64,000 bases of DNA from Pseudoalteromonas nigrifaciens (GCF_002221505.1 NZ_CP011036.1:1612001-1676000), one strand, 5' to 3'. Numbered from the stretch's first letter, positions 8,705-17,528 are shown. The notes: generated by a model not told the origin, from the sequence alone. A program made the numbers and translations.

Positions 8705-8740
8705 GTCGGATGGCATGGCTTCGCCATTTATCCGACCTAC
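8705..8740 (+). repeat. REP palindrome upstream of the transposase
   Basis: The core GTCGGATGGC, then GGCTTCGCCA, then TATCCGACCTAC forms an imperfect palindrome. It is in the same orientation as three copies downstream (9324, 9519, 9714) and opposite to those at 9405 and 9600. It lies 72 bases before the start of the transposase gene, the usual arrangement for this family. Confidence 0.9.
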
Positions 8741-8812
8741 GTCAATGTTGTATATATCCTAAATTTACGCTTTATTTATTTGATGCGCTTTAAATAATAT
8801 AGTGAGAATAAA

Positions 8813-9316
8813 ATGCAATATCGTAGGAATTATGTAAAAGGAGGGTCATATTTTTTTACTGTTAATTTGCTCGATCGTAATAAGTCGTTATTAGTTGAAC
8901 ATATTGATTTATTACGCGAGGCTATTCGCTTTGTTAAATTACGAAGACCATTTTACATTGACGCATGGGTTGTGCTACCCGATCACCTTCATGCAGTTTT
9001 AACTTTGCCAGATAACGATAGTGATTACTCTGGGCGTTGGCGTGAAATTAAAAAGCGATTTTCAAAATCACTCCCAAAAACAGAATTTTTAACTCAAACA
9101 AGAAAACGTAAAAATGAGCGGGGAGTTTGGCAACGCCGCTTTTGGGAGCATACAATTAGGGATGATAATGATTATTGGCATCATGTTAACTACGTGCATT
9201 TTAACCCTATGAAACATGGCTTAGTTAGTAGGGTTGCTGATTGGCCTTATTCAAGTTTTCACAGAGCAGTTAAGCAAGGTGTTTACACGAATAATTGGTG
9301 TGGTGAAAAACCATAA
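8813..9316 (+). CDS. REP-associated tyrosine transposase (RAYT, Y1_Tnp/TnpA_REP)
   Basis: A single-copy domesticated relative of the IS200/IS605 Y1 transposases, 167 aa. It starts MQYRRNYVKGGSYFFTVNLLDR, the typical opening. The metal-binding HUH motif is DHLHAV (His at about 63 and 65), and the catalytic tyrosine is in YVHFNPMKHGLV (~128), followed by WPYSSFHR. Family members bind and cut single-stranded REP hairpins and are thought to spread them. REP copies flank it on both sides; the downstream tandem array begins inside its last codons, so the stop codon is repeat-derived. All catalytic residues are present, so it may be active. Confidence 0.93.
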   Translation: MQYRRNYVKGGSYFFTVNLLDRNKSLLVEHIDLLREAIRFVKLRRPFYIDAWVVLPDHLHAVLTLPDNDSDYSGRWREIKKRFSKSLPKTEFLTQTRKRKNERGVWQRRFWEHTIRDDNDYWHHVNYVHFNPMKHGLVSRVADWPYSSFHRAVKQGVYTNNWCGEKP

Positions 9317-9750
9317 ATTATGTGTCGGATGGCGTGGCTTCGCCATCTATCCGACCTACAGCAATGTTTTATTGTGTAATTTCATACATATGGAATATTT
9401 AAACGTAGGTCGGATAAGCGAAGCGCCATCCGACAATCAAGCCGCATCACAATAATATTTTATCACCCGAAAGAGCCAAGGCAAGGTTATAAACACTTAC
9501 CGTTCCCATAAATTATGTGTCGGATGGCGTGGCTTCGCCATTTATCCGACCTACAGCAATGTTTTATTGTGTAACTTCATACATATGGAATATTTAAACG
9601 TAGGTCGGATAAGCGAAGCGCCATCCGACAATCAAGCCGCATCACAATAATATATTATCACCCGAAAGAGCCAAGCCAAGGTTATAAACACTTACCGTTC
9701 CCATAAATTATGTGTCGGATGGCGTGGCTTCGCCACTTATTCGACCTACA
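9311..9750 (+). repeat. Tandem 195-bp BIME-type array with inverted REP pairs
   Basis: Two full 195-bp units (9311-9505 and 9506-9700) and a partial third (9701-9750) are almost identical. Each full unit carries a forward REP (9324-9359; 9519-9554) and an inverted REP (9405-9434; 9600-9629) about 45 bp apart; the third unit keeps only a forward REP (9714-9749). The near identity implies recent duplication. The ORF that can be read across the first unit is not a gene. Confidence 0.92.
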
Positions 9751-9847
9751 TCAATAATTTTCATCTTCACGCTAAAAATATCTCGTTTGTTAGTTTATCA
9801 AAAAGGCCTTATAAAGCAGATGTGGTTTAGGATTACCTAAACTAAAG

Positions 9848-9909
9848 CACCCATCTTATTAAGTGACACGCGCAATGCACCACTTAGTACGATGGGTGTT
9901 TCTATTTTT
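9848..9909 (+). terminator. Terminator-like hairpin before the RimK-like operon
   Basis: CACCCATC (9848-9855) pairs with GATGGGTG (9891-9898), and AAGTG (9861-9865) with CACTT (9881-9885), followed by a T-rich tail (9899-9909). It lies 60 bases before the next gene and more than 500 after the transposase. It could therefore be a terminator or a leader attenuator of the next operon. Confidence 0.55.
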
Positions 9910-9968
9910 AATGCTTAATTATAAAAAATTAAGCATGCTTTTATAATTAGACTTAACTAGGAAAAGTC

Positions 9969-11363
9969 GTGTTTAAAACCTTAATTGTGGTTGATAACAA
10001 CGAGCAAACTCTTGCTCAATCATTCGAAAATGTTATTACGTTTAATACTTACCTACGTGACTATCCAAAACGTGATGAACCTAAAACTCGCATTATTAAC
10101 TTATGTGACTCAAGCCAATACTTGAGCAAAGGTTACTATTGCTCGCTACTCGCTGAAGCGCGTAAGCACCAAGTATTACCAAGTGTAAAAACAATAAATG
10201 CGTTACGTAGCGGCCAAGCACCTATGCACAATGTTGGCCAAATAGATGGCGCTCTATACTTTGGTAATGCCACTAACGATGAGCAAACAAAAGCGGCTAA
10301 ATCGGTATTTAAACAATACCCGGCGCCTATTTTATTTGTTGATAACCAAGGCTTATTACAACAAGGGTCGTTATCGTCATTAGATGAGCAACAGTACAGC
10401 GATTTTGTAGCTAAGTTGAATAACTTTACCCAAACGCAATGGCGTATTACTGCGGAGCGACGTCGTTTTCGCTGGGACATGGCAATACTTGTTGATCACA
10501 ATGAAAAGGTGCCACCAAGCGATAAAGACGCAATAGCAAAGTTTATTAAAGCAGCGGCTAAACATGGTATTAATGCCCAAGCATTAAGCTTTGACGAAAT
10601 AGACAATATAGCCCAGTTTGATGCGTTATTTATTCGTCAAACTACAGCAATTGACCACCCAACATATCGCCTTGCTAGCAAGGCACAAAGCTTAGGTTTA
10701 GTGGTTATTGACGATGCGGAGTCTATTTTACGTTGTTGTAATAAAGTGTATTTACACGATGCGTTTAACTATCAAAAAGTACCTAGTTTAAAAACAGTGG
10801 TTGTGGCTGATCAGTCAAGCGAGACTCTTGAGCAGTTAGAAGCGGCGTTTACCTACCCGTTAGTATTGAAAATGCCAGAAGGCTCGTTTTCAAAAGGGGT
10901 ATATAAAGTAACGAACCGTGCTGAGCTGGAAGCTAAGTTAACTGAGCTATTTGAATTTAGTGCTTTAGTGCTTGCACAAGAATACATGTACACCGAATAC
11001 GATTGGCGAGTAGGGGTACTAAATGGCCGTGCAATTTACGCGTGTCGTTACTTAATGGCGCGTAACCATTGGCAAATTTATAACCACGATGCAAAGCGGT
11101 TTTTTTCGGGTGGCTTTGAAACATTGCCTACTTTTGAATTACCAAAAGCGGTATTAGATGCAGCATTAAAAGCGTGTAAAACAGTGGGTAAGGGTTTATA
11201 TGGCGTTGATGTAAAAGAACATCAAGGGCGTGCTTATGTACTTGAAGTAAACGATAACCCAAGTATTGATCATAAAGTAGAAGACGGCTATTTAGGCGAT
11301 GAGCTTTATATGATCATTATGGATGAGTTTAAACAACGCCTTGAAGCGAGGGGGCGTGGTTAA
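9969..11363 (+). CDS. RimK-like ATP-grasp ligase with RimK-type N-terminal domain
   Basis: A 464-aa ATP-grasp enzyme, longer than E. coli RimK (300 aa) because of an extra N-terminal domain (~1-165). ATP-grasp ligases activate a carboxylate with ATP and join it to an amine. The C-terminal half shows the fold's marks: LVLKMPEGSFSKGVYKV (~300), AQEYMYTEYDWRVGVLNG (~338) and the metal site YVLEVNDNPSIDHKVEDG (~430). The start is GTG 9969 with AGGAA 7 bases before it. Its stop overlaps the ATG of the next gene (TAATG), so the two are translated together. The real substrate is not known; glutamylation of a protein or peptide is the family-based guess. Confidence 0.85.
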   Translation: MFKTLIVVDNNEQTLAQSFENVITFNTYLRDYPKRDEPKTRIINLCDSSQYLSKGYYCSLLAEARKHQVLPSVKTINALRSGQAPMHNVGQIDGALYFGNATNDEQTKAAKSVFKQYPAPILFVDNQGLLQQGSLSSLDEQQYSDFVAKLNNFTQTQWRITAERRRFRWDMAILVDHNEKVPPSDKDAIAKFIKAAAKHGINAQALSFDEIDNIAQFDALFIRQTTAIDHPTYRLASKAQSLGLVVIDDAESILRCCNKVYLHDAFNYQKVPSLKTVVVADQSSETLEQLEAAFTYPLVLKMPEGSFSKGVYKVTNRAELEAKLTELFEFSALVLAQEYMYTEYDWRVGVLNGRAIYACRYLMARNHWQIYNHDAKRFFSGGFETLPTFELPKAVLDAALKACKTVGKGLYGVDVKEHQGRAYVLEVNDNPSIDHKVEDGYLGDELYMIIMDEFKQRLEARGRG

Positions 11364-12520
11364 TGGCAAAAGCCATGGTTGAGAGTGTGGTTAATGAACA
11401 GACTGAGCAAGTGGTTATTCGCCAAGCGCTTATCAGTGATTTAACCGCGCTTACAGCACTTGAAAATGCTTGCTTTAGTAACGACAAGCTTAGCCCGCGC
11501 AGTTTAAAGCGCTGGCTAAGTGCTAAGCACGGTATTTTATTAGTTGCCGAGCAAAATAATGCGTTATGCGGTTATGGGCTAATTTGGTGCCATAAAGGCA
11601 CTCGTCTAGCGCGTCTTTATTCGCTTGCTGTATTACCTACCATGCAAGGCAAAGGCATTGCAAAAATGCTACTTATTGCACTTGAAAAAGCCACCGCAGA
11701 GCGTGGGCGAATTTATCTGCGTTTAGAAGTGGCTGTAAATAACGACAGCGCAATTGGTTTGTATAAAAGCTTAGGTTATCGGGTGTTTGGTCAATATAGC
11801 GATTATTACGACGATCACAGCGATGCGCTACGCATGCAAAAAAACATTCGTAAAACCAGTGAGCTTAAGTTAGCACGGTTAACTCCGTGGTATCAGCAAA
11901 CTACTGAGTTTACCTGTGGTCCTGCGGCGTTGTTAATGGCTATGGGGAGCTTAGATGCTAGCACTGAACTGACTCAATCGCATGAGTTGTCGTTATGGCG
12001 AGAAGGCACTACTATTTTTATGACCTCTGGGCATGGCGGCTGCCATCCGTTTGGTTTAGCACTGGCGGCACATAAACGTGGTTTTAACAGCGAGGTAATT
12101 GTTAATACCCTAGAGCCGTTGTTTTTAGATGGCGTGCGCAGTGAAAATAAAAAAGTAGTATTAGCAACGGTACATCAGCAGTTTGTAGATGGCATAACCG
12201 CTGCCAAAATACCGCTTAGTAATAAAGATGTTGAGCTTGAAGACATTGAGCGTTGGCTGAAGCAAAATTTTAGCGTGTTGCTATTAATAAGCACTTATCG
12301 GTTTGATGGTAAAAAATCGCCGCATTGGGTGTGCGTTACGCATTTAGATGAGCACTGTGTGTATGTTCATGATCCGTTTTGTGAGCCAGGAAGTGATAGT
12401 CAATTGGCTATAGATTGCCAATATGTGCCTATTGCCCGCAGCGACTTTAGTAAAATGTCGGCGTTTGGTAGCCAACGCTTAAGAACAGCTGTGGCTATTG
12501 CTAAATCAAAAGATTGTTAA
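11363..12520 (+). CDS. GNAT acetyltransferase fused to a peptidase C39-like domain
   Basis: Two domains in 385 aa. Residues ~18-165 are a RimI-like GNAT fold, with the acetyl-CoA loop LPTMQGKGIAKMLL and the GLYKSLGYRVFGQYSDYY end. Residues ~175-375 resemble the C39 cysteine-peptidase fold: FTCGPAALLMAMG supplies the Cys in the usual position after a Gln-rich start (YQQTTEFTCG), and KSPHWVCVTHLDEHCVYVHDPF supplies the His and Asp. C39 domains usually cut leader peptides at double-glycine sites or act as inactive binders. Translational coupling to the ATP-grasp ligase suggests one modification pathway: ligation, acetylation and proteolysis of a common peptide or protein target. That target is not visible nearby. 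Confidence 0.82.
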   Translation: MAKAMVESVVNEQTEQVVIRQALISDLTALTALENACFSNDKLSPRSLKRWLSAKHGILLVAEQNNALCGYGLIWCHKGTRLARLYSLAVLPTMQGKGIAKMLLIALEKATAERGRIYLRLEVAVNNDSAIGLYKSLGYRVFGQYSDYYDDHSDALRMQKNIRKTSELKLARLTPWYQQTTEFTCGPAALLMAMGSLDASTELTQSHELSLWREGTTIFMTSGHGGCHPFGLALAAHKRGFNSEVIVNTLEPLFLDGVRSENKKVVLATVHQQFVDGITAAKIPLSNKDVELEDIERWLKQNFSVLLLISTYRFDGKKSPHWVCVTHLDEHCVYVHDPFCEPGSDSQLAIDCQYVPIARSDFSKMSAFGSQRLRTAVAIAKSKDC

Positions 12521-12562
12521 AATAAAATTAAACTATTCATATATGAATAACGAGGAAATTAC

Positions 12563-13078
12563 GTGTTTTTACCTGATTTATTTGATGTAGCTCCGTACTC
12601 ATGGGCTGCAATTGGTACGGCGGCATTTTGTGGCGCTATTATTGGTATTGAGCGCCAATTACGTGGCAAACCTGTGGGTATTCGTACTTCTGCGTTAATT
12701 ACTTTAGGTACCTATTTATTTTTATCGACCGCGTTTAATTTACAAGGCGATGTAATTGACCACTCTCGCGTAGTGGGACAAATAATTACTGGTATTGGCT
12801 TTTTGGGTGCAGGCGTAATGCTAGCTAAAGACGGCGCTGTGGTAGGAGTAACGTCGGCAGCAACCATTTGGGTGTTAGCGTCTATTGGTGTAATGATAGC
12901 CACCGAAAACTTGGGCGCAGCTATTAAGCTTTCTGTGCTGGTGGTCGGTATTTTATACGGTGTTGATGTGCTTGAAGCTAAGTTTAAAAGCTTAAGTAAA
13001 GGTGTGCACACTAAAGTTAAAATTTATTCAAAACGCTATTATCGCAAAAGTGAAAATGAAACAGAGCGCCACTTATAA
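12563..13078 (+). CDS. MgtC/SapB family inner-membrane protein
   Basis: A 171-aa protein with about five transmembrane helices and the MgtC signature: CGAIIGIERQLRGKPVGIRTSALITLG (given here as the run from the first helix into the RQLRGKP loop), then GQIITGIGFLGAGVML and TSAATIWVLASIGVMIA. The start is GTG 12563 with GAGGAA 6 bases upstream. MgtC proteins affect magnesium homeostasis and, in some pathogens, F-type ATPase activity; the role here is not determined. It follows the ATP-grasp pair by 42 bases and could share its transcript. A terminator overlaps its stop codon. Confidence 0.85.
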   Translation: MFLPDLFDVAPYSWAAIGTAAFCGAIIGIERQLRGKPVGIRTSALITLGTYLFLSTAFNLQGDVIDHSRVVGQIITGIGFLGAGVMLAKDGAVVGVTSAATIWVLASIGVMIATENLGAAIKLSVLVVGILYGVDVLEAKFKSLSKGVHTKVKIYSKRYYRKSENETERHL

Positions 13079-13090
13079 AGTGGCGTTTTT
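13067..13090 (+). terminator. Terminator overlapping the mgtC-like stop codon
   Basis: CGCCACTT (13067-13074) and AAGTGGCG (13078-13085) form an 8-bp stem with loop ATA, followed by TTTTT. The stop codon TAA (13076-13078) is inside the hairpin. It ends 16 bases before the convergent EAL gene. Confidence 0.88.
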
Positions 13091-13106
13091 ATAATTAAGT
13101 TTATAA

Positions 13107-14342
13107 CTAACTTAATACTGATTTTTGATGCACTAAAGCATCGCAAAGTGCTTGTGGGCGGCCTAAATAATAGCCCTGAACCTTATCGACACTTAGTTTG
13201 CGGAGGGTGTTTATTTCTTCTAGTGTTTCTATGCCTTCGGCAATAATATTACAGCCAATGTCTTTAGCAAATCCGCATAACGCTTTAGCTAATAAATATT
13301 TACGACGATCGCTATTTATGTTTCGGGTAAGGCTAATATCAAGTTTAATAATATCTGCTTGTAGCTCCAAAATATGCTGAAAAGAAGAATACCCTGCACC
13401 AACATCGTCTATAGCTAGGCGTATGCCTTTTTTACGCAGTGGCGCGAGTGCCGTTAACATTTCATTGTAGTTGGCAATAGGAGAGTGTTCGGTTACCTCC
13501 AATACTATATTGCTGCAATCAGAAATAGCAGCTAATGCATTGGCAACGGCATCACTTAGTATATGCTCTGGAGAGGTGTTAATTGACACATACACCTCTT
13601 TATTAAAATGACTCATATTGCCTAAAACATTGTTTATTGCCAACATTTCTAGGGCTTCACCTAAACCAAACTGTGCTGCTTCATCAAACCAAATATTAGG
13701 TGTTCTATAGGGCTCAACAAAAAAGCGAGACAAGGATTCGTAACCCGAAACTTTATTTGTGTTTAAGCTATATATAGGCTGGTAGTAAATTTCAATATTA
13801 TTTGTATTTATAATATTAAGTACGTTAGATTTAATAAGTTGTTTTGCTTCATTGTCTTGTATTTGTGTATCAATAAGCTGTGAAGCCAGATCTGAAATTA
13901 AATTTAAAAACGCCAGATCACGCTTGTTTAATGTGTCGTCTTTTTGTTCGTTATAGCAGCAAAATGTGCCATAAATATCGCCGTTAGATAAGGTAATTGG
14001 CACGCCAATATAAGCGCCAATATTAAGCTTTTTAGTAACCGGCATATTGCGGGTTATACTATTTTTACTGATGTCAGGTATTATATTATCTAGTTCATTA
14101 TTGGCTAATTTATTACAGTAGGTTTCGTTTATGGGATCAAAATTACCTACTTTTACAATCTCGTTAGGGCGTTTGGTATCAACTAATTTAAATATACGTT
14201 TAGAGTCTTTAAACTCAGAAATAAAAGCAACGTCCATATCAAGGTGTTTACGAATAAGTGCTAGCAAGCGAGTTAGTCTAGTATTGAGATCAGTCTCTGC
14301 TTCAATATCTAATAGTAAATTTTCACTAAAATTTACATGCAT
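13107..14342 (-). CDS. GAF-EAL domain cyclic-di-GMP phosphodiesterase
   Basis: A 411-aa cytoplasmic protein with an N-terminal GAF sensor domain (~15-160; PNEIVKVGNFDPINETYC, IGAYIGVPITLSNGDIYGTFCC split by a turn) and a C-terminal EAL domain (~175-405). The EAL motif reads E-S-L (GYESLSRF). The other catalytic positions are present: Asn in SINTSPEH, Glu in LEVTEH, the DD pair in IDDVGAGYSS, K-x-D in IIKLDIS, Glu in AEGIET and Gln in VQGYYLGRP. It is therefore probably an active c-di-GMP hydrolase controlled by a small ligand or redox signal bound to GAF. No GGDEF or membrane segment is seen. The start has AGGAAG upstream. It stands alone, convergent with the mgtC-like gene. Confidence 0.9.
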   Translation of the reverse strand: MHVNFSENLLLDIEAETDLNTRLTRLLALIRKHLDMDVAFISEFKDSKRIFKLVDTKRPNEIVKVGNFDPINETYCNKLANNELDNIIPDISKNSITRNMPVTKKLNIGAYIGVPITLSNGDIYGTFCCYNEQKDDTLNKRDLAFLNLISDLASQLIDTQIQDNEAKQLIKSNVLNIINTNNIEIYYQPIYSLNTNKVSGYESLSRFFVEPYRTPNIWFDEAAQFGLGEALEMLAINNVLGNMSHFNKEVYVSINTSPEHILSDAVANALAAISDCSNIVLEVTEHSPIANYNEMLTALAPLRKKGIRLAIDDVGAGYSSFQHILELQADIIKLDISLTRNINSDRRKYLLAKALCGFAKDIGCNIIAEGIETLEEINTLRKLSVDKVQGYYLGRPQALCDALVHQKSVLS

Positions 14343-14410
14343 ATTTCCAACTTCCTGTGTTTTAGTTAATGGTTTATATTAATACAGTAGCTTGGCTTGT
14401 TTTTAAAGTA

Positions 14411-15421
14411 TTAACCAAACAATTTTTTTCTCACTACTTTACGATACTCACTGGGTGTTTGGTTCAATATTTTTCTAAATATTCGCGTTAAATGACCTTG
14501 ATCATTATAGCCTACTTCTAACGCTACTTCCTGAATTGATAAATTTGACGAAGCGAGCAACTCTTTAGCACCTTCTACTCGTAACTGTTGCCAATACTCA
14601 ATAGGGCTTTGGTTGGTAGCTGCTTTAAAGCGCCGCGTAAAAGAGCGATAGCTTAAATTAAACTGTGCGGCTACATCCTGTAAATTAAGCTCTGTTGCTA
14701 AGTTAGTTTTTAACCAAAATTGAATTTGGGCAATTAATTCATCGGGATGGCGATCAACCGCACCTTCAAGATAGCGCTGATCTTCGTAGGGTTTGCGTAT
14801 TTCGTGGGAAAAATTGCGCTCAACATGCTGCGCTGCAGCTTTGCCATAATACTGGCTAATAATATGCACTATTACATCGGCTAGGGCGTTTAGGCTGGCT
14901 ACGGTATAGAGTCGCTCGGATTGAGTAATAAAAAAGTCAGGCTTTAACAGTACCTTGGGGTAGTCGTGACTAAATTGTTTAGCGTAATGCCAATGGGTGG
15001 TTGCTGGGTGCCCGTCAAGTAACTTGGCCTCTGCTAGTAAACAGTTGCCAGTGCCTACACCTATAATATGGCTGCCATTAGTAAAACTTTGCCCCAACCA
15101 AGTAACTATATTTTGATTAGTGCGTACAACTGGGCGCGGGTTTCGCCAAATACCGGGCACTATTACTAAATCGCAATTGGGGGTATTGCTGGTGGCGCAA
15201 TCGGGAAGGATTGCCAAGCCGGTACGATTACTTATTGGTTCAAGGTTTTTAGCAACTAAATGAATAGCGAGTGGCCTAAAGTTTTGTTTATTAATATGGC
15301 CTTTTGCAAAGGCTTCGCCCGCTCTCAACATTTCTATAGGGAGGGTTAAACTCGTTATTAATAAGTGTTGGTAAACAGCAATAGCTATATTTAATGGGGG
15401 GTTACTCTGTTTATCAGTCAT
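14411..15421 (-). CDS. GlxA-type AraC family transcription regulator (DJ-1/PfpI-like plus HTH)
   Basis: A 336-aa regulator. Residues ~10-195 form a DJ-1/PfpI-like amidotransferase-type domain (CDLVIVPGIWRNPRP; GTGNCLLAEAKLLDG, the nucleophile-elbow position holding Cys). Residues ~225-332 are the AraC DNA-binding region with both helix-turn-helix units (DVAAQFNLSYRSFTRRFKAA; EVALEVGYNDQGHLTRIFRK). Such proteins sense small metabolites and often control the catabolism of amines or amino acids; the ligand is unknown. It is divergent from fabY, sharing a 127-bp intergenic region with a FadR-type site directly before this gene's start codon. Confidence 0.9.
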   Translation of the reverse strand: MTDKQSNPPLNIAIAVYQHLLITSLTLPIEMLRAGEAFAKGHINKQNFRPLAIHLVAKNLEPISNRTGLAILPDCATSNTPNCDLVIVPGIWRNPRPVVRTNQNIVTWLGQSFTNGSHIIGVGTGNCLLAEAKLLDGHPATTHWHYAKQFSHDYPKVLLKPDFFITQSERLYTVASLNALADVIVHIISQYYGKAAAQHVERNFSHEIRKPYEDQRYLEGAVDRHPDELIAQIQFWLKTNLATELNLQDVAAQFNLSYRSFTRRFKAATNQSPIEYWQQLRVEGAKELLASSNLSIQEVALEVGYNDQGHLTRIFRKILNQTPSEYRKVVRKKLFG

Positions 15422-15424
15422 ATA

Positions 15425-15440
15425 GATGCTCCGACCAGTT
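15425..15440 (+). promoter_or_regulatory. Candidate FadR site upstream of fabY
   Basis: GATGCTCCGACCAGTT matches the gammaproteobacterial FadR consensus ACTGGTCNGACCAGTT at 13 of 16 positions by eye, with a perfect right half. A TAATAT hexamer at 15460-15465 would put the site centre near -40 of a plus-strand transcript, the position from which FadR activates fabA and fabB in E. coli. It also lies 4 bases before the minus-strand AraC gene. Confidence 0.4.
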
Positions 15441-15548
15441 AGAGTTGGCCTTTTATGCTTAATATTTGGCTATTAAAGCACAAAGAGTGGTGCGCAATCC
15501 ATTTAAACTAGTGTCATATTCTTATAACACGTTTTTTAAAGGTAAATT

Positions 15549-17456
15549 ATGACCGCATTACCCGTAATTGTAGGCATGGGAGGCATTAATGCCGCTGGCC
15601 GTACTTCTTTTCACCAAGGTTACCGCCGTATTGTGTTAGACAGTTTAAGTGCACAAGATCGTCAAGAAACGTTTTTAGGCCTCGCCACCTTGATGAATTT
15701 AGTTAGTGTTGTTGATAATCAACTACAAGACACTCAAGGTAACAATGTTGAGCAAAGCGACATAGAAGCACGTTTTGGTGAACAAATAATTGCCGGCACG
15801 CTTATTCGTAAAATCGAAAACGAACATTTTGATCCAGACGCTACCCCATGGCAGCAAAAAATGACGCTAAGCAACTCGGATGAGAATGCGATTGTGTTTG
15901 AAACCCGTGCTCGCGATTTACCACAACCGATACCTGCAAGCTGGCAGGTAGAGCAGCTCGAAGGTAAAAAAGTTAAAGTTACTATTGCCGCAGATATAGA
16001 TGTTAAACACGCTTCAACTCGTGACAACCCGATTAAATCGGCAGGGCAGTTTCCTACTGGGTTTGATCCGTCAGTAATGTATAACAGCCGCTATCAGCCA
16101 CGTGGTTTGCAAGCAACTATTTTTGCTGCTACCGATGCAATAAAGTCAACCGGGCTTGATTGGCAACATATAATGAATAGCGTAGAGCCAGACAAAATTG
16201 GTACCTATTCGGCGTCGGTTATTGGCCAAATGGATGACACAGGTTTAGGTGGCTTAGTTAAAGCTCGCCAGCAAGGCGACCGCGTAAGCACTAAGCAATT
16301 AGCGCTGGGTTTAAATACTATGTCGACCGATTTTATTAATGCGTATGTAACGGGCAACGTAGGTACTACGTTTTCAACTTCGGGCGCATGTGCTACGTTT
16401 TTATATAACTTACGCGCAGCGGTTAACGATATACAAGCCGGGCGCACTCGCGTTGCTGTAGTAGCCAGTGTTGAATGTGCTATTACGCCAGAGGTTATAG
16501 AAGGCTTTGGTAACATGAGCGCACTGGCAAACGTTGAAGGTTTGCGCCGTTTAGATAACTTAAGTAATACAGATGAGCCCGACTATCGTAAAAGTAGCCG
16601 TCCGTTTGGCGAAAACTGTGGCTTTACGCTAGGTGAAGGCGCGCAAGTGGCTATTTTAATGGATGATGCTCTAGCACTAGAGTTAGGCGCTGACATTATG
16701 GGGTGTGTGCCAGATGTATTTGTAAATGCCGACGGGATTAAAAAGTCAATTACTTCACCAGGGCCGGGTAACTACATTACTATGGCAAAATCGGCGGCAC
16801 TGGCAAGTAGCTTATTAGGTAAAGAAGCCCTGCAACAGCGCAGCTTTATATTAGCCCATGGTTCAAGCACGCCATTAAACCGTGTAACCGAGTCATTGAT
16901 TTATCATAAAGTGGCACAAACCTTTGCTATTGATAACTGGAAAGTAACTGCGCCAAAAGCATATGTTGGCCATACTATTGCTCCTGCAAGTGGCGATCAG
17001 TTAGCTATAGCATTAGGTGTATTTAGCCACAATATTATGCCTGGTATTACGACTATAGATAAAATAGCCGACGATGTTTACGCTGATCATCTAGATATTA
17101 GAAACAGCCACTATGATTGCGGTGATATGGATATTGCATTTATTAACTCAAAAGGCTTTGGTGGTAACAATGCTACCGCTACAGTATTGTCTGCAAAAAT
17201 AACACTGCAAATGCTTGCCAAGCGCCATGGCAAAAGCGTTATGGATGATTATGCTAATAAAAATGTGGCTGTAAAAGCAGCGCAACAAAGCTATCAATCA
17301 CAAGCAGACTTAGGCCAATACCAACTAATTTATCGTTTTGGTGATGGCTTAATTGACGACAACGACATTGTTATAGATGAGCAAAGCATACACCTTCCTG
17401 GCTTTGAAAAAGCGATTGCTTTTAATACAAAAAATCCCTATCAAGACATGTTTTAA
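15549..17456 (+). CDS. fabY: Beta-ketoacyl-ACP synthase FabY, initiates fatty acid synthesis
   Basis: A 635-aa ketosynthase, much longer than FabB/FabF (~410 aa) but the same size as Pseudomonas FabY, with the same N-terminus (LPVIVGMGGINAAGRTSFHQG). FabY condenses acetyl-CoA with malonyl-ACP, the first step of fatty acid synthesis, in species that do not rely on FabH. The thiolase-fold catalytic triad is visible: Cys281 in TSGACATFLYNL, His437 in LAHGSSTPLNRVTES and His475 in YVGHTIAPASGDQ, plus the glycine-rich INSKGFGGNNATA loop. It is a single-gene unit with a strong terminator. Presence of FabY suggests FabH is absent or secondary in this species. Confidence 0.92.
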   Translation: MTALPVIVGMGGINAAGRTSFHQGYRRIVLDSLSAQDRQETFLGLATLMNLVSVVDNQLQDTQGNNVEQSDIEARFGEQIIAGTLIRKIENEHFDPDATPWQQKMTLSNSDENAIVFETRARDLPQPIPASWQVEQLEGKKVKVTIAADIDVKHASTRDNPIKSAGQFPTGFDPSVMYNSRYQPRGLQATIFAATDAIKSTGLDWQHIMNSVEPDKIGTYSASVIGQMDDTGLGGLVKARQQGDRVSTKQLALGLNTMSTDFINAYVTGNVGTTFSTSGACATFLYNLRAAVNDIQAGRTRVAVVASVECAITPEVIEGFGNMSALANVEGLRRLDNLSNTDEPDYRKSSRPFGENCGFTLGEGAQVAILMDDALALELGADIMGCVPDVFVNADGIKKSITSPGPGNYITMAKSAALASSLLGKEALQQRSFILAHGSSTPLNRVTESLIYHKVAQTFAIDNWKVTAPKAYVGHTIAPASGDQLAIALGVFSHNIMPGITTIDKIADDVYADHLDIRNSHYDCGDMDIAFINSKGFGGNNATATVLSAKITLQMLAKRHGKSVMDDYANKNVAVKAAQQSYQSQADLGQYQLIYRFGDGLIDDNDIVIDEQSIHLPGFEKAIAFNTKNPYQDMF

Positions 17457-17475
17457 GCACACATTCTTGTTTGGT

Positions 17476-17502
17476 AAGGCGCTTTTATAGCGCCTTTTTT
17501 GT
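17476..17502. terminator. Terminator between fabY and the second mgtC-like gene
   Basis: AAGGCGCT (17476-17483) and AGCGCCTT (17489-17496), loop TTTAT, followed by T6. It serves fabY on plus and may serve the convergent gene on minus, 26 bases away. Confidence 0.88.
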
Positions 17503-17528
17503 TTTTATTAAGATATAAAATTAAGAGG

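Noticed and set aside
9234..9455. A 73-codon ORF overlapping the transposase end and the first repeat unit
   Set aside because: It is composed of REP sequence and the shifted frame of the transposase; no ribosome-binding site and no family-like residues.
9311..9750. Tandem repeats considered as a CRISPR array
   Set aside because: Period is 195 bp with identical 'spacers' and REP palindromes; there are no short repeats with unique spacers and no cas genes.
13107..14342. EAL protein considered as a degenerate, inactive domain because its motif is E-S-L
   Set aside because: Only the middle residue of the motif differs; the metal and catalytic positions (E, N, E, DD, K, E, Q) are all present.
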